56,498 nucleotides of DNA from Prolixibacteraceae bacterium (GTDB taxonomy: Bacteria > Bacteroidota > Bacteroidia > Bacteroidales > Prolixibacteraceae): the NCBI GenBank assembly GCA_023228025.1, contig JALOCD010000009.1, positions 1-56,498 on the forward strand, written 5' to 3'. Under the pieces are notes generated by a model that saw only the letters and a program-made list of their open reading frames with translations, did no database searches and was not told the DNA's origin. A program made the position numbers and the translations under genes. Positions 8,628-17,886 of the stretch are shown here, in pieces; positions within the stretch are counted from its first letter, which is position 1, and every line of letters starts with the position of its first letter.

Positions 8628-8630
8628 CAG

Positions 8631-9970
8631 ATGAAGAAACTTAATCTATTGCTCTTCGCCTCTATCATTTTGATAGCTGACAACCAAAATCTCCTTGCCG
8701 TATCCGCTTACCCACTTCCTGTTGAGATTACCCAACCCGATGGTACAAAGATCATGATCGTTCTGAAAGGCGATGAGCACATAAAATGGGCCCAAACTAT
8801 GGACGGGTACACCATTATGCGCAACAGTGCAGGTATATTTGAATTTACGAAGATCAATCCCAATTTTGATATGGTACCTTCCGGGATACGGGCAAAAAAT
8901 GAGCGGGAAAGAAGCAATTCGGATATCCAGTTTCTTAACAACACACCCAAAGGTCTGAGTTATTCAAAAAGTAAGGTCGGAATCCTGAAAAGCATCTCAG
9001 TAAAGGGTCCAGTGAACAAAATGAAGTCTGCCTCAACGACTGGAACACGAAAGTTGATCTGTATACTCATCGGGTTCACCGACAAAGCATTCACAAAAAC
9101 AAAGGCCGATTTTGAAAACTTGTTTAATCAGGTTGGCTACAATACGGACGGTGCGACCGGCAGTGTATTTGACTTTTACAAAGAAAATTCCTACAATCAG
9201 CTTAATTTGGCAGTCACCGTAGCCGAACCCTTTACTGCCGCCAACAACATGGCTTACTACGGGGCCAATGGTCCGGATGGAAGTGATGTAAATCCGGAAG
9301 CGCTGGTAACAGAAGCCGTAAAGTTCGCAGACCCTACCGTGAACTATGCCGATTTTGACAACGACCATGATGGTACTGTGGATGGGGTTTTTGTCATTCA
9401 TGCGGGTTATGGAGAAGATTCAGGATAACTGCAGTCAACGATGACGGACCGGAAAGCGCTTTTGGCAACCAGGCAACCACCATTATCAAAACAGGCATCA
9501 TCCCGCTTGTCAAAATGAAATGGGGTGAAGTGTTGATTTGCTCCAATGTTGGGGATTCTATTGTCAGATATCAATGGTACAAAGGGAGCAACCTAATTCC
9601 GAATGCGACACAACAATATTATGCGACAAATAAAGTTCAGGGTCTTTATTCCGTGCTGATTGTAGATTACCAGGGATGCGTGAACGCCTCTAGATCCATA
9701 TCCCCTCTTGGACTGAAATCGCTTTCTATTTATCCAAATCCGGCTACCAATAGCTTCACCCTGCAGATCAATGAACCGGCCGGAGGGGAGGCTATCATCA
9801 GGGTTATTAACTCCTCGGGCCTCAAAGTGATGGAATTTCAAACAGCAAACATTGACAGGGATTGGCTCAAGGTGATTCCTGTCAACAATCTGGAGAATGG
9901 AACCTATGTTGTTCAGGTATTATTGAATCAAAAGGAATTATTTTCATCAAAAGTCTTGGTTATCAAATAA
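8631..9970 (+). pseudogene. M6-family secreted metalloprotease with T9SS tail, internal deletion
   Basis: Two frames make one broken gene. Part one (8631-9428, 265 codons) has a signal peptide and the typical M6-associated N-region (QPDGTKI, GDEHIKWAQTMDGYTI) leading into the protease fold up to FVIHAGYGEDSG, then stops. Part two, in another frame from about 9419, reads FRITAVNDDGPES, an Ig-like segment (YQWYKGSNLIPNA) and a T9SS type A sorting tail (IYPNPATNSF ... KVLVIK). The zinc-binding HExxH region expected just after GYGE is missing, so the junction near 9420 removed the active site and shifted the frame. The product cannot be an active protease. Directly downstream of acpH. Confidence 0.8.
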
Positions 9971-10039
9971 TTGCTTCCCAACAGACTGTTTCAATGAATT
10001 TGTTCAAAAACTGATATCGGTTTAATTTCTGGCCTTTCG

Positions 10040-11260
10040 TCAGTTAATGACCAATTTACTCTTATATATTTCTTTGCCAGCATTAATTTTTACCAGGTAG
10101 ACCCCCTTGGGAGCATCCGAAAGATCTATTTCTTTTGTCGTTTGTTGCATTAGCTGTGCGGTATAGATTTTTACTCCAAGCAGATTGTAAACTTCAATCG
10201 AGTTGTCCATCCCGGCAAAGGTAATCGTAAACTTTCCTCTGGAAGGATTGGGATAAATACAAACATCATCACTGATTTCTATTGCCCCATCAACACCTGT
10301 GACAGGTAACCCATCCATAATCGTCAGGTCGTCGACCCACCAGGTTTGATCAACTGGAGAACCTACGCCAATGTACGGTCCATAGATCAATTGATTGAAT
10401 TTCATATTTGGATGGATAGCAGTCCTGAACAGAATACTATCAGAGGTAATAAGCAGTTTCCGGTCAAGCCAGTACCGGATTTTCCCATTGGCCACCCCCA
10501 CTCCTCCAACAATACTGTTTAGTTCAAAATAGGCTTCTACAAAATGCCAGTCATTTTTGTAAAATGGACCGGAACTGTTTCTGAAATAAATCGTATCCGC
10601 ATCCCATAACCGGGCGCTGTAATAGCCACTCGTACTTCCGGGAGTGGCAAAACAATCCCTTCTGTCGACATACCCTTTCAATCCGTTGCATGCACAGACA
10701 GAGCGGCTTTCGGTATAGGTATAAGTGCTGAATTTCCCGTTGCATCCCACAAATGAGTTGTTGTTTAATAGGATGCAGTTTGGATCAACATTCTTCCCAT
10801 CCTGTAGAGCAAGAAGGGGTTTCCCGGCATGTTGCTCCACATAAGCCGTGAGATAGGTGTCGGAAGGTCCCTGATAGACACCGTCCTCTGTGGTAAGGAT
10901 ATTCCATTCGTGCGGATGATACCCGACACCCGAGCCCACCCAATTGCTGCTGTATTTTACCCAGTAGCTGATATACAGTTTATCGGTCGCCGTAAAAAGG
11001 TGCCTTCCTGCCCCTGATTTCGTCGCACCTTTGGCAAAATTCCCGGCATAAGAGTGCGTGCCGTTTTTAAATTCGCTTGTTGTTCGCTGATCCGGGAATC
11101 CGTCATACCATCCTTTCGATGCAAAATTACCACTTTCGAAGTCCTCAAAAACCAATATCGACTGGGCAGACACCAGGGAAATTACTGTCATAACAGCAAT
11201 CATGGTGACCACAAGACGTCTCACAGCATTCATTACTTTCGATTTTTTGGCATGTTTCAT
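10040..11260 (-). CDS. Secreted LamG/lyase-like beta-sandwich protein with T9SS tail
   Basis: 406 residues. A signal peptide ends at VISLVSAQ; the body starts LVFEDFESGNF and ends WWVDDLTIMDG, the frame of a concanavalin-like jelly-roll seen in LamG and some polysaccharide lyase proteins. The C-terminus is a type A T9SS sorting domain (CIYPNPSRGKFTI ... GVYLVKINAG). A cysteine-rich loop (CNGLKGYVDRRDC) sits in mid-protein. It should be exported by T9SS and either released or attached to the surface. The ATG at 11260 is 2 bp past the amylase stop, so the two are an operon; the frame is open further upstream only because it overlaps the amylase. Carbohydrate binding or lyase activity is inference. 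Confidence 0.75.
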   Translation of the reverse strand: MKHAKKSKVMNAVRRLVVTMIAVMTVISLVSAQSILVFEDFESGNFASKGWYDGFPDQRTTSEFKNGTHSYAGNFAKGATKSGAGRHLFTATDKLYISYWVKYSSNWVGSGVGYHPHEWNILTTEDGVYQGPSDTYLTAYVEQHAGKPLLALQDGKNVDPNCILLNNNSFVGCNGKFSTYTYTESRSVCACNGLKGYVDRRDCFATPGSTSGYYSARLWDADTIYFRNSSGPFYKNDWHFVEAYFELNSIVGGVGVANGKIRYWLDRKLLITSDSILFRTAIHPNMKFNQLIYGPYIGVGSPVDQTWWVDDLTIMDGLPVTGVDGAIEISDDVCIYPNPSRGKFTITFAGMDNSIEVYNLLGVKIYTAQLMQQTTKEIDLSDAPKGVYLVKINAGKEIYKSKLVIN

Positions 11261-11262
11261 TC

Positions 11263-12612
11263 TCACTGCGCCATTACCAGATAAGAATAAGGGGATAAAG
11301 TAAGCTGTGACTTTAAGGCGACCAAATTCCCGGAAAACGCATCTCTCCATTCTGAACCTGCCAAGGTAGCAGGCAACGAATAATTGACAGGAGCGTTTCG
11401 TAAGTTGATAATCACAAGTACGTTCTCGGCTCCTGAAATTTTGGTAAAAGCACATATGTCTGAATTGCTGTAGGAGGCCAGCGTCCCTCTTCGAATCGCA
11501 TTGCTGCGGTTCCTGAAAGCAATGATCTTTTTGTACTCCTCCACCATGTTTTGATTTTGATTCCACGTGATTGTTTGACCCAATTTCATCATGGACAGCG
11601 GATAGCTTGTACCCACTTCCTGACCGTTGTATATCATTGGCACTCCCTTCATATATGCTGCGACCAAAAAGGCCACCATCGAACCGGAGCTGCCTCCAAA
11701 CAGCCCAAGGGGTGGTCCATCCGAACTGTTTACATCGTGGTTGGTAATGTACCTTACGACCATATTCCCCTCTCCGGCTCCGGCATATTCCGATGCATTC
11801 AGGTAGTCAATCTTCGTAACAGGTTGATTTGCACTGAAAATATATTTTATCTGATCATAAAACGGGAATCCAAAAGTATAATTGAAACCGGATGCAAAAT
11901 GATCGTTTCGGGTTCCTTCAGCCATCAGCAGGAGTTTATGGGTTGTGATATTTCTCAGCGTATCAATCGCCTGTTTCCAAAAATCAGCCGGTGGTCCATC
12001 GGCATAATCACATCTGAATCCGTCGCAGTTGGCCGTATAAACCCAGTATTTCATCATCCCTATCATCTCGTTGCGCATGGCAGCGCTGGTAAAATTAAGC
12101 TGTGCTACATCAAGCCATCCCAGTACGGGACTTTTAATATTTCCACCGGCATCCTGCTGGTACCAATCTTTGTGCTTGCTGATCCATGCATTGTCCCACG
12201 AAGTATGATTCGCTACCCAGTCCATGATCAAGGCCATTCCCCGGCTATGAGCTCCATCAACCAGCTTCCTCAAATCAGTGAGGGTCCCAAATTCACTGTT
12301 CACTGCCATATAATCCTTTACGCAATAGAGTGAATTAATCGCCTTCAATACGCCAACAGGATAAGTCGGCATCAAATAAATAACATTCACTCCAAGGGCT
12401 TTGATCGAGTCGAGCCGGTCAATCACTCCCTGAAAATTACGTGTCGAACTGAAAGCACGCATATTTACCTGGTAAATTACAGCATCGCGCGGATCGGGAA
12501 CACCTGCAAACGGAGTACCATACTGTGTCAGCTCTATTCTGCCGGGACTTTCGGCTTTGCTGCAGGAAACACTTAGCAGGATGAAAATGAATACTAAAAA
12601 ATAATTTCTCAT
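11263..12612 (-). CDS. GH13 alpha-amylase family lipoprotein
   Basis: 449 residues with a lipoprotein signal (FILLSVSC), so a membrane-anchored glycoside hydrolase acting on alpha-glucans. The GH13 barrel is complete: region I DWVANHTS (about 131), region II GFRCDYAD with the nucleophile Asp (about 200), region III LLMAEG with the acid/base Glu (about 229), region IV ITNHDV (about 290), and a C-terminal beta domain. Starts with ATG at 12612, divergent from the GH28 gene. First gene of a two-gene operon with the LamG-like T9SS protein, suggesting the pair handles one polysaccharide. No SusCD pair is present in the window. Confidence 0.9.
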   Translation of the reverse strand: MRNYFLVFIFILLSVSCSKAESPGRIELTQYGTPFAGVPDPRDAVIYQVNMRAFSSTRNFQGVIDRLDSIKALGVNVIYLMPTYPVGVLKAINSLYCVKDYMAVNSEFGTLTDLRKLVDGAHSRGMALIMDWVANHTSWDNAWISKHKDWYQQDAGGNIKSPVLGWLDVAQLNFTSAAMRNEMIGMMKYWVYTANCDGFRCDYADGPPADFWKQAIDTLRNITTHKLLLMAEGTRNDHFASGFNYTFGFPFYDQIKYIFSANQPVTKIDYLNASEYAGAGEGNMVVRYITNHDVNSSDGPPLGLFGGSSGSMVAFLVAAYMKGVPMIYNGQEVGTSYPLSMMKLGQTITWNQNQNMVEEYKKIIAFRNRSNAIRRGTLASYSNSDICAFTKISGAENVLVIINLRNAPVNYSLPATLAGSEWRDAFSGNLVALKSQLTLSPYSYLVMAQ

Positions 12613-12756
12613 GGTAGTAAACTGATTATTTTAGTTTGATAATAGTAGTGATTCTTTTGATATCTATTATTGAAGATTACCAGAATGGTGCTATTTTTGA
12701 AATTTAGCCTTGACGTAGAGATTCTAAGTTCCACGAATAAATTAATATCGTATTAA

Positions 12757-12764
12757 TAACTTTG
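12757..12764 (+). promoter_or_regulatory. -7 box TAACTTTG for the GH28 gene
   Basis: Exact TAnnTTTG match about 80 bp before the ATG at 12843. The leader in between contains the second TCAATTG-type repeat. Confidence 0.45.
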
Positions 12765-12791
12765 TAGCGCTCACCAATTCAGGATTATATA

Positions 12792-12825
12792 TCATTGTCG
12801 ACTGTCCATTTTCAATTGTCAACTA
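12792..12825. repeat. TCAATTG-type intergenic repeat, copy 2
   Basis: TCATTGTCGACTGTCCATTT followed by TCAATTGTCAAC; same family and orientation as 381-422. Here it lies in the 5' leader of the GH28 gene. Confidence 0.5.
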
Positions 12826-12842
12826 CTTAACTATTATCACAA

Positions 12843-14402
12843 ATGAAGAATTCAAAATTTCTACTAACTGCTTTGCTGCTAATCCTATTGGCATTTCCAT
12901 CCTTAGCAAAAGAGGTGTTTTACAATGTACTCAATTTTGGCGCCAAAGGGGATGGCAAAACCAACAATACCAAAGCCATCAATGCTGCCATTGAGGCCGC
13001 TGCGAAAAACGGTGGCGGAACAGTCTATTTCCCTGCCGGGAATTTTCTATCCTTCACCATTCGGATGAAAAGCAAAATCACCCTTCATCTCGATCAGGGA
13101 GCCGTGTTGATTGGCGACCAGGAGGTGAACGGAGTAGGATATGACCTGCCGGAGGAAGATGCCTGGTACAAGAAGTTTCAGGACTTTGGCCACAGCTACT
13201 GGAAAAACAGCCTGATCTATGGTGACAGCCTGCGTGATATAGCAATTACCGGCAATGGAATGATCTGGGGAAAAGGGCTGTACACATTTGATAAACCAAA
13301 TATCAAAGGTTCCGGGAACAAGGCGATCGGACTTAAAAATTGCTTCAATGTAACCATCAAAGACATATCCATTCTTCATGGTGGTCACTTTTGTATTTTG
13401 GCAACAGGGGTGGACAATCTGACCATCGACAATGTTCGTGCCGATGCCGATCGCGATGCATTTGACATAGACTGCTGCAAAAATGTGCGCGTTTCGAACT
13501 GCAACATCAACTCCCCTACCGATGACGGACTATGCCTAAAATCCTCATTCGGGCTAGGTTATGCCAAGGCTACGGAGAATGTCACCATTACCAATTGCCA
13601 CGTTTATGGTTACGACCATGGCACCCTGATGGATGGCACCTTTAAAACCGATTTTAAAGACGAAGCCCCGAATGCGAACCATAGCATCACAGGCCGATTG
13701 AAACTGGGAACCGAGTCGAACGGGGGATTCAAAAACATCGCCGTATCCAATTGCGTCTTCGAACACTCACGCGGCATCTGCATCGAAACAGCCGACGGTG
13801 GACTGATTGAGGACGTGGTGATCGACAACATTACCATGAGGGATGTGACCGATACCCCCTTCTTCATCCGGCTGAATGCCCGCATGCGTGGCCCCGAAGG
13901 AACTCCGGTGGGCGTTTGCAGGCGCATCACCTTAAGCAACATCAACGTTTATGATGTGGGCGGCCGTCCCAAATTTCCCGAAGTGGGAGCCTGCTTGGTG
14001 ATGGGCATTCCCGGACATTACATCGAAGATTTGACCCTAAGTAATATCCGCATCTATTTCCGGGCCGGAGCCTCCAAAGAGGCAATCGACAAGGAGGTTC
14101 CCCAAAATATCGATGTCTATCCCGATCCGTACCGCTGGCACACTCTGCCTGCATACGGGATGTACTTCAGATATGTGAAAGGACTTCGGGTAAACGATGT
14201 GGTGCTGCGCTACCTAAACCGGGATGAGCGTCCTGCCTTTGTACTGGACGATGTTCATGGCGCAACATTTTACAACATAGATGCCCAAAAAGGCGATGGC
14301 GCCCCTCAGTTTATTCTGAAAAATGTGACCAATTTCGTTACGCATCAGGTGAATGGAGTGGAAGATACGAAAGTGGATAAGGCAGAGAAGACAGAACTTT
14401 AG
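12843..14402 (+). CDS. GH28 family glycosidase (polygalacturonase-like)
   Basis: 519 residues with a signal peptide ending about AFPSLAK. It starts with the pectate-lyase-like N-module (NVLNFGAKGDGKTNNTKAINAAI, split here by design: NVLNFGAKGDGK) and continues as a right-handed parallel beta-helix. GH28 hallmarks: DAFDIDCCKNV, then NSPTDDGLCLKSS near 227 with the catalytic Asp pair, and RLKLGTESNGG in place of the usual RIKS-type motif. It should cleave galacturonic-acid-containing pectin or rhamnogalacturonan in the periplasm; exact substrate unknown. Divergent from the GH13 operon. Confidence 0.88.
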   Translation: MKNSKFLLTALLLILLAFPSLAKEVFYNVLNFGAKGDGKTNNTKAINAAIEAAAKNGGGTVYFPAGNFLSFTIRMKSKITLHLDQGAVLIGDQEVNGVGYDLPEEDAWYKKFQDFGHSYWKNSLIYGDSLRDIAITGNGMIWGKGLYTFDKPNIKGSGNKAIGLKNCFNVTIKDISILHGGHFCILATGVDNLTIDNVRADADRDAFDIDCCKNVRVSNCNINSPTDDGLCLKSSFGLGYAKATENVTITNCHVYGYDHGTLMDGTFKTDFKDEAPNANHSITGRLKLGTESNGGFKNIAVSNCVFEHSRGICIETADGGLIEDVVIDNITMRDVTDTPFFIRLNARMRGPEGTPVGVCRRITLSNINVYDVGGRPKFPEVGACLVMGIPGHYIEDLTLSNIRIYFRAGASKEAIDKEVPQNIDVYPDPYRWHTLPAYGMYFRYVKGLRVNDVVLRYLNRDERPAFVLDDVHGATFYNIDAQKGDGAPQFILKNVTNFVTHQVNGVEDTKVDKAEKTEL

Positions 14403-14440
14403 TAGTGCTCACTATTGAATCAATGAATTCCGTAAATGAA

Positions 14441-14552
14441 TAACAAAAAAAATTCACGCAAAGTTCGCAAAGTAAAACCGCAAAGGAGCGCAAAGTTTAA
14501 ATCCGAACTCTTTGCCTCTTTCTTTCCAAACTTTGCGTGAAATTTAGAGTTA
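14441..14552. repeat. GCAAAG inverted-repeat element 3
   Basis: Outer arms TAAC...AATTCACGCAAAGTT and AACTTTGCGTGAAATT...GTTA face each other, with GCAAAG units inside (CGCAAAG, GCAAAGGAGCGCAAAG, CTCTTTGCC). Same core as element 1. It lies between the convergent GH28 and aminotransferase genes and could serve as a bidirectional terminator. Confidence 0.65.
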
Positions 14553-14572
14553 CATGATTGGAGGATCGCTGA

Positions 14573-15388
14573 CTATGACAGTTCAATCTCTTTTTTGATA
14601 CCATTTGTAACAACCCCAATTTTACCATTTGAGATTATTTTGGAATCAATCTTTACGATGGGCAAAATACCTTTGGTCGTGCTTGTGATAAATACCTCAT
14701 TAGCAGCCAGCAATTCATTGATTTTAAAATCAACTTCCTGAATGCAATAGCTTTTGAGCCCTAAGATCCGTTTTCTGGTTACACCTGCCAGCATTTTGGT
14801 TTTGGGTGTATAAATGCAATTATCTTTCACATAAAAGATATTGCTCCTCGAACATTCGCGGACCCAGTTCCTGTCGGTATACAACACTTCGGCAGCGCCA
14901 CTTTCTGCAAGTTTTTGGGATAAACTGACAGACCGGATGTAGTTGATTGTTTTGGCCTCCGGAACCTCACGCTGGTATTTTGCCGTAATCAGGCTTGCGC
15001 CGTTTTTCCATGCCTCCGGCCATTTGACTTCAAATGGCTTGTTGATCACTATCAATGTGGATTTGTCAGTCGATAAGGTGAAATCATCGGTCGACGGACC
15101 TCCGGTAAGTATAATTTTTACAGATGAATTCCGGATATCATTTTTAGCTACCAATTGAGCTACAATTTCGGCCAGCTCCTCTTTGGAATAGGATAGATGA
15201 AGATCCAGCAAATCCGCCGAGTGAATAAATCTGTCCAAATGATCAGACAAGAAGCGTGGAACCCTTTCCCTTACCAGGAAGAAATCAAATACAGCATATC
15301 CCCGTTGGATGATCAGATCTGAAACATGCACTGAAGATTGGCCAAAAGGTATATACTCCCCGTTGATAAATGTAAAATTGCTATCCAT
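14573..15388 (-). CDS. Class IV aminotransferase
   Basis: 271 residues, PLP-dependent fold-type IV (D-amino acid / branched-chain aminotransferase-like). Visible: INGEYIPF start, RGYAVFDFF, HLDRF, the PLP Lys in EAKTINYIRS, EVLYTDRNWVRECSRSNIFYV and the AGVTRKRILGL segment; STTKGILPIVKID near the end. The family moves amino groups between amino acids and 2-oxo acids or lyses 4-amino-4-deoxychorismate; which one is not readable. Its start overlaps the end of lhgO by 8 bp, so translation is coupled. A 2-oxoglutarate link to LhgO is plausible but inferred. Confidence 0.85.
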   Translation of the reverse strand: MDSNFTFINGEYIPFGQSSVHVSDLIIQRGYAVFDFFLVRERVPRFLSDHLDRFIHSADLLDLHLSYSKEELAEIVAQLVAKNDIRNSSVKIILTGGPSTDDFTLSTDKSTLIVINKPFEVKWPEAWKNGASLITAKYQREVPEAKTINYIRSVSLSQKLAESGAAEVLYTDRNWVRECSRSNIFYVKDNCIYTPKTKMLAGVTRKRILGLKSYCIQEVDFKINELLAANEVFITSTTKGILPIVKIDSKIISNGKIGVVTNGIKKEIELS

Positions 15389-16583
15389 GGTTTAGAATAT
15401 AATTGTCCACCACCCAAGCTGCAAACGGGAAACAGCAGGTAAACGCAGGAGATACCGCATTCAGCACATGGATCGAATCCCTATCCCTTTCCACCACGAA
15501 ATCCATGATCAACTCCCTGGTTTGTTTGTTGAGCAACTGTGCGCGAATACCCGGTTTCCCCCATTCGGTGAAGCCTTTTACATCGATTTTGTGAACCAGC
15601 TCCTGCGCCAGACCGGCAAAATAGCTCCTTTTGTACTTTTTGATCTCCTCCAGGGCGATGCTTCTGAAATTAAATGAATTCCGAAGGAACAAGGAGGCTT
15701 CCCAGGAGAGTATTCCTGCCATTTCTAACGGACTGAACCGGTCGAACCCATGGTAGTTTTCACGCCAGAAGGCGGGGGTTGAGGTTGGTCCGATTTTTAC
15801 TGTTCCGTCAACCGTAACTGTAAAGTGTACCCCCAGCCATGGATTTTTCAGGTTGGGGACGGGATAGACGTTGGTCGTTACCGGGATTTCGTTGCCATGA
15901 TATTTCAGATAGATCCCCTTGAACGGAATAATGGTATATTTTTCCGAGAAGCCGAAGTCACCGGCTACTTGATCCGCATACAATCCTGCTGCATTGATAA
16001 TCTTTGTGGCAGTAAAAGTATTGCCCAAAGTGGTTTTAATACGGTTTCCCTCCAGCCTGGATTGATATCCTTCACCGAAAAAGAACTCTATTCCCTTAGC
16101 TTTCAGTTCGTTTTTAATCGCGTGAGTAACTTCGGAAGGATCAACAGTGGCAGTATTGGGTGAAAACAAGGCATGTTTAAACGTTTTCACGTTGGGGTCA
16201 ATGTCAAACAACTCCTTTTCATCAATCAATTTGACCTCAACACCATTGACCTTTCCCCTTTTTTCAAGTTCAAAAAGTGCTGGAAGCTCGCTTTCGTCCT
16301 TCGCAACGACTACTTTTTTACACTCATTGATCTTTAAATTGTTGGCATAGCAATATTCCCTTAACTGCCGGTTACCGTCCCTGGTGAATTTTGCCTTCAA
16401 GGTATCAGCCGAATAATAAAATCCGGCATGCAATACGCCGCTGTTCCGTCCGCTGCCATGGTAGGCAACATCAGCTTCCTTTTCCAGTACGGCAATCCCG
16501 GAACCGGGGAATCTGCTCCTCAGTTCCCTGGCGATGGCTAAACCTACTATTCCTCCCCCAACAATCAGATAATCAAAATGCAT
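15381..16583 (-). CDS. lhgO: L-2-hydroxyglutarate oxidase
   Basis: A 400-residue FAD protein of the LhgO/L2HGDH family, which oxidises L-2-hydroxyglutarate to 2-oxoglutarate. The FAD-binding GGGIVGLAIARE is at residues 9-20, followed by the family's SGRNSGVLHAGFYY, the PNTATVDPSE segment, INAAGLYADQVA and PFKGIYLKY; the C-terminal SPAFTCCFPFAAWV is also typical (SPAxT). In E. coli electrons go to the quinone pool. Sits 15 bp after the CoA-binding gene and overlaps the aminotransferase, giving an operon whose other members suggest metabolite repair or amino acid catabolism. Confidence 0.92.
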   Translation of the reverse strand: MHFDYLIVGGGIVGLAIARELRSRFPGSGIAVLEKEADVAYHGSGRNSGVLHAGFYYSADTLKAKFTRDGNRQLREYCYANNLKINECKKVVVAKDESELPALFELEKRGKVNGVEVKLIDEKELFDIDPNVKTFKHALFSPNTATVDPSEVTHAIKNELKAKGIEFFFGEGYQSRLEGNRIKTTLGNTFTATKIINAAGLYADQVAGDFGFSEKYTIIPFKGIYLKYHGNEIPVTTNVYPVPNLKNPWLGVHFTVTVDGTVKIGPTSTPAFWRENYHGFDRFSPLEMAGILSWEASLFLRNSFNFRSIALEEIKKYKRSYFAGLAQELVHKIDVKGFTEWGKPGIRAQLLNKQTRELIMDFVVERDRDSIHVLNAVSPAFTCCFPFAAWVVDNYILNHG

Positions 16584-16598
16584 GGATATATTTTTAAT

Positions 16599-17039
16599 TC
16601 ACAGGCCTCCAAAAATGGATTTAATTGTTCGATGAAATTTATGGATCGAAGTAACCGGTGGTGCATACATGAGGATACACTTTTTGCTCACAACCGGCAA
16701 GCCAAGCCTGTCGGCCGTTTGCTGGACTTCGCTTGACCAGGATCCCTGCTGCAACCATATATTATTCAGACCAACCTGAGCAGCCTCTTCCAATACCGGG
16801 GGAACCTTGGCCGCCGGAATAGAAACCAACAGGGCATCTGCCTTTCCTTCCAGGCTTTTCAGGTTTGGATGGCAGATGATCCCATCTATTTCGGTGGCAG
16901 TATGATGAACCGGATAAATTTCATATCCTCTTGAAATTAACTCTTTACCGGCCATATTCCCGAATTTTTTCCCTGAACGTGAGAACCCAACCAATGCAAT
17001 TCTTTTAGAACTGATAAAGCTTTCAATCTGAGGACTCAT
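16599..17039 (-). CDS. CoA-binding Rossmann-fold protein (YccU-like)
   Basis: 146 residues, one CoA_binding domain. Visible: RIALVGFSRSGKKFGN, the GYEIYPVHHTATEIDG strand and LLVSIPAAKVPPVLEEA, and NIWLQQGSWSSEV. Proteins of this size bind CoA or a related nucleotide, but the cellular role is unknown. Third-last gene of the START-lhgO-aminotransferase run. Confidence 0.82.
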   Translation of the reverse strand: MSPQIESFISSKRIALVGFSRSGKKFGNMAGKELISRGYEIYPVHHTATEIDGIICHPNLKSLEGKADALLVSIPAAKVPPVLEEAAQVGLNNIWLQQGSWSSEVQQTADRLGLPVVSKKCILMYAPPVTSIHKFHRTIKSIFGGL

Positions 17040-17069
17040 ACGACTGCGTTTTTTTGTATTTATAAAAAT

Positions 17070-17690
17070 TCAGATTTTCATGGCTATATTTCTCAAACTT
17101 TCCAATGTTCTCAGAGGATTGGAAACAATCACGCTGTTGGCAAGCCACGCCGGAATTTCTCCGGCCGGATCGGCATGAAACTGGTAGACAACCTGAATCG
17201 TTCCAGGGGCAATTTCATCAAGGTCCCAGAAGCCGGAACCATTGTAAACACGGATAAACCCTTTGTGCTCCTGTTTGTAGTCACCACGCGGTGTCAACTG
17301 AATCCTGGCATGTTTGCCATTTTCGGAAAAAGTTGTAGTAGCCTCATAGATAGCATCCCTATCGGCAACCGGCCATGGAGTTGGAATGGTAATGTAATGG
17401 ATGTCATTGTATTTACCTTTCTGTTCCAAAACTTCAGCACCACTACAATTCGGAAAATTCTTGGGATAATTCTTTACGTCAGTAATCACATCCAAAACCT
17501 TTGTCAAAGAAGTCCTGGGAATAGTCACAGTGGCCCTGAACTCTTCAAAGGGCGATCCGACAACGTTTCGGGTATATATTTTGACTCCCGACTCCTCCTT
17601 CCTTAATTTCCAGTGCGTGGTTACACCCGCGTTGAAGTTAAAGAGTATAAAACAAGCCAGTATTGATCTGATGAACAACATACAATTCAA
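17070..17690 (-). CDS. START/SRPBCC domain protein, probably exported
   Basis: 206 residues. A hydrophobic start (FIRSILACFILFNFN) is a likely signal peptide or anchor. The rest is a START-like lipid-binding fold: WKLRKEESGVKIYTR, FRATVTIP, VLDVITDVKNYPKNFPNC, TIPTPWPVADRDAIYE and the long C-terminal helix NPLRTLESLRNIA. Bacterial members are thought to bind hydrophobic ligands; ligand unknown. First gene of the four-gene minus-strand run (30 bp before the CoA-binding gene). Confidence 0.8.
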   Translation of the reverse strand: MNCMLFIRSILACFILFNFNAGVTTHWKLRKEESGVKIYTRNVVGSPFEEFRATVTIPRTSLTKVLDVITDVKNYPKNFPNCSGAEVLEQKGKYNDIHYITIPTPWPVADRDAIYEATTTFSENGKHARIQLTPRGDYKQEHKGFIRVYNGSGFWDLDEIAPGTIQVVYQFHADPAGEIPAWLANSVIVSNPLRTLESLRNIAMKI

Positions 17691-17886
17691 ATATTTTTAT
17701 AATTCAACAGATAAAAGTTCAAAAAACATATTTCAGGTTAACCAGATAAATTCAGGTAAAATAGCTGGCCTCAAATTTAATTAACAAATTTAAATGCTAC
17801 TATTTCGAAATGGCAATTTGTCAAAAAAATTCAAAAGACATTTTTCAGAATTCTTAGCTGGTCACGTGAATAACCAACTTATACGC

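Noticed and set aside
9515..9970. A separate small secreted protein with a T9SS tail
   Set aside because: The frame is open well upstream (FRITAVNDDG from about 9419), has no signal peptide and continues the broken M6 protease.
11551..12333. A 260-codon plus-strand frame inside the amylase gene
   Set aside because: Antisense to conserved GH13 motifs; no coding features.
14401..14572. A small RNA gene between GH28 and the aminotransferase
   Set aside because: The structure is explained by the GCAAAG inverted-repeat element; no separate promoter seen.
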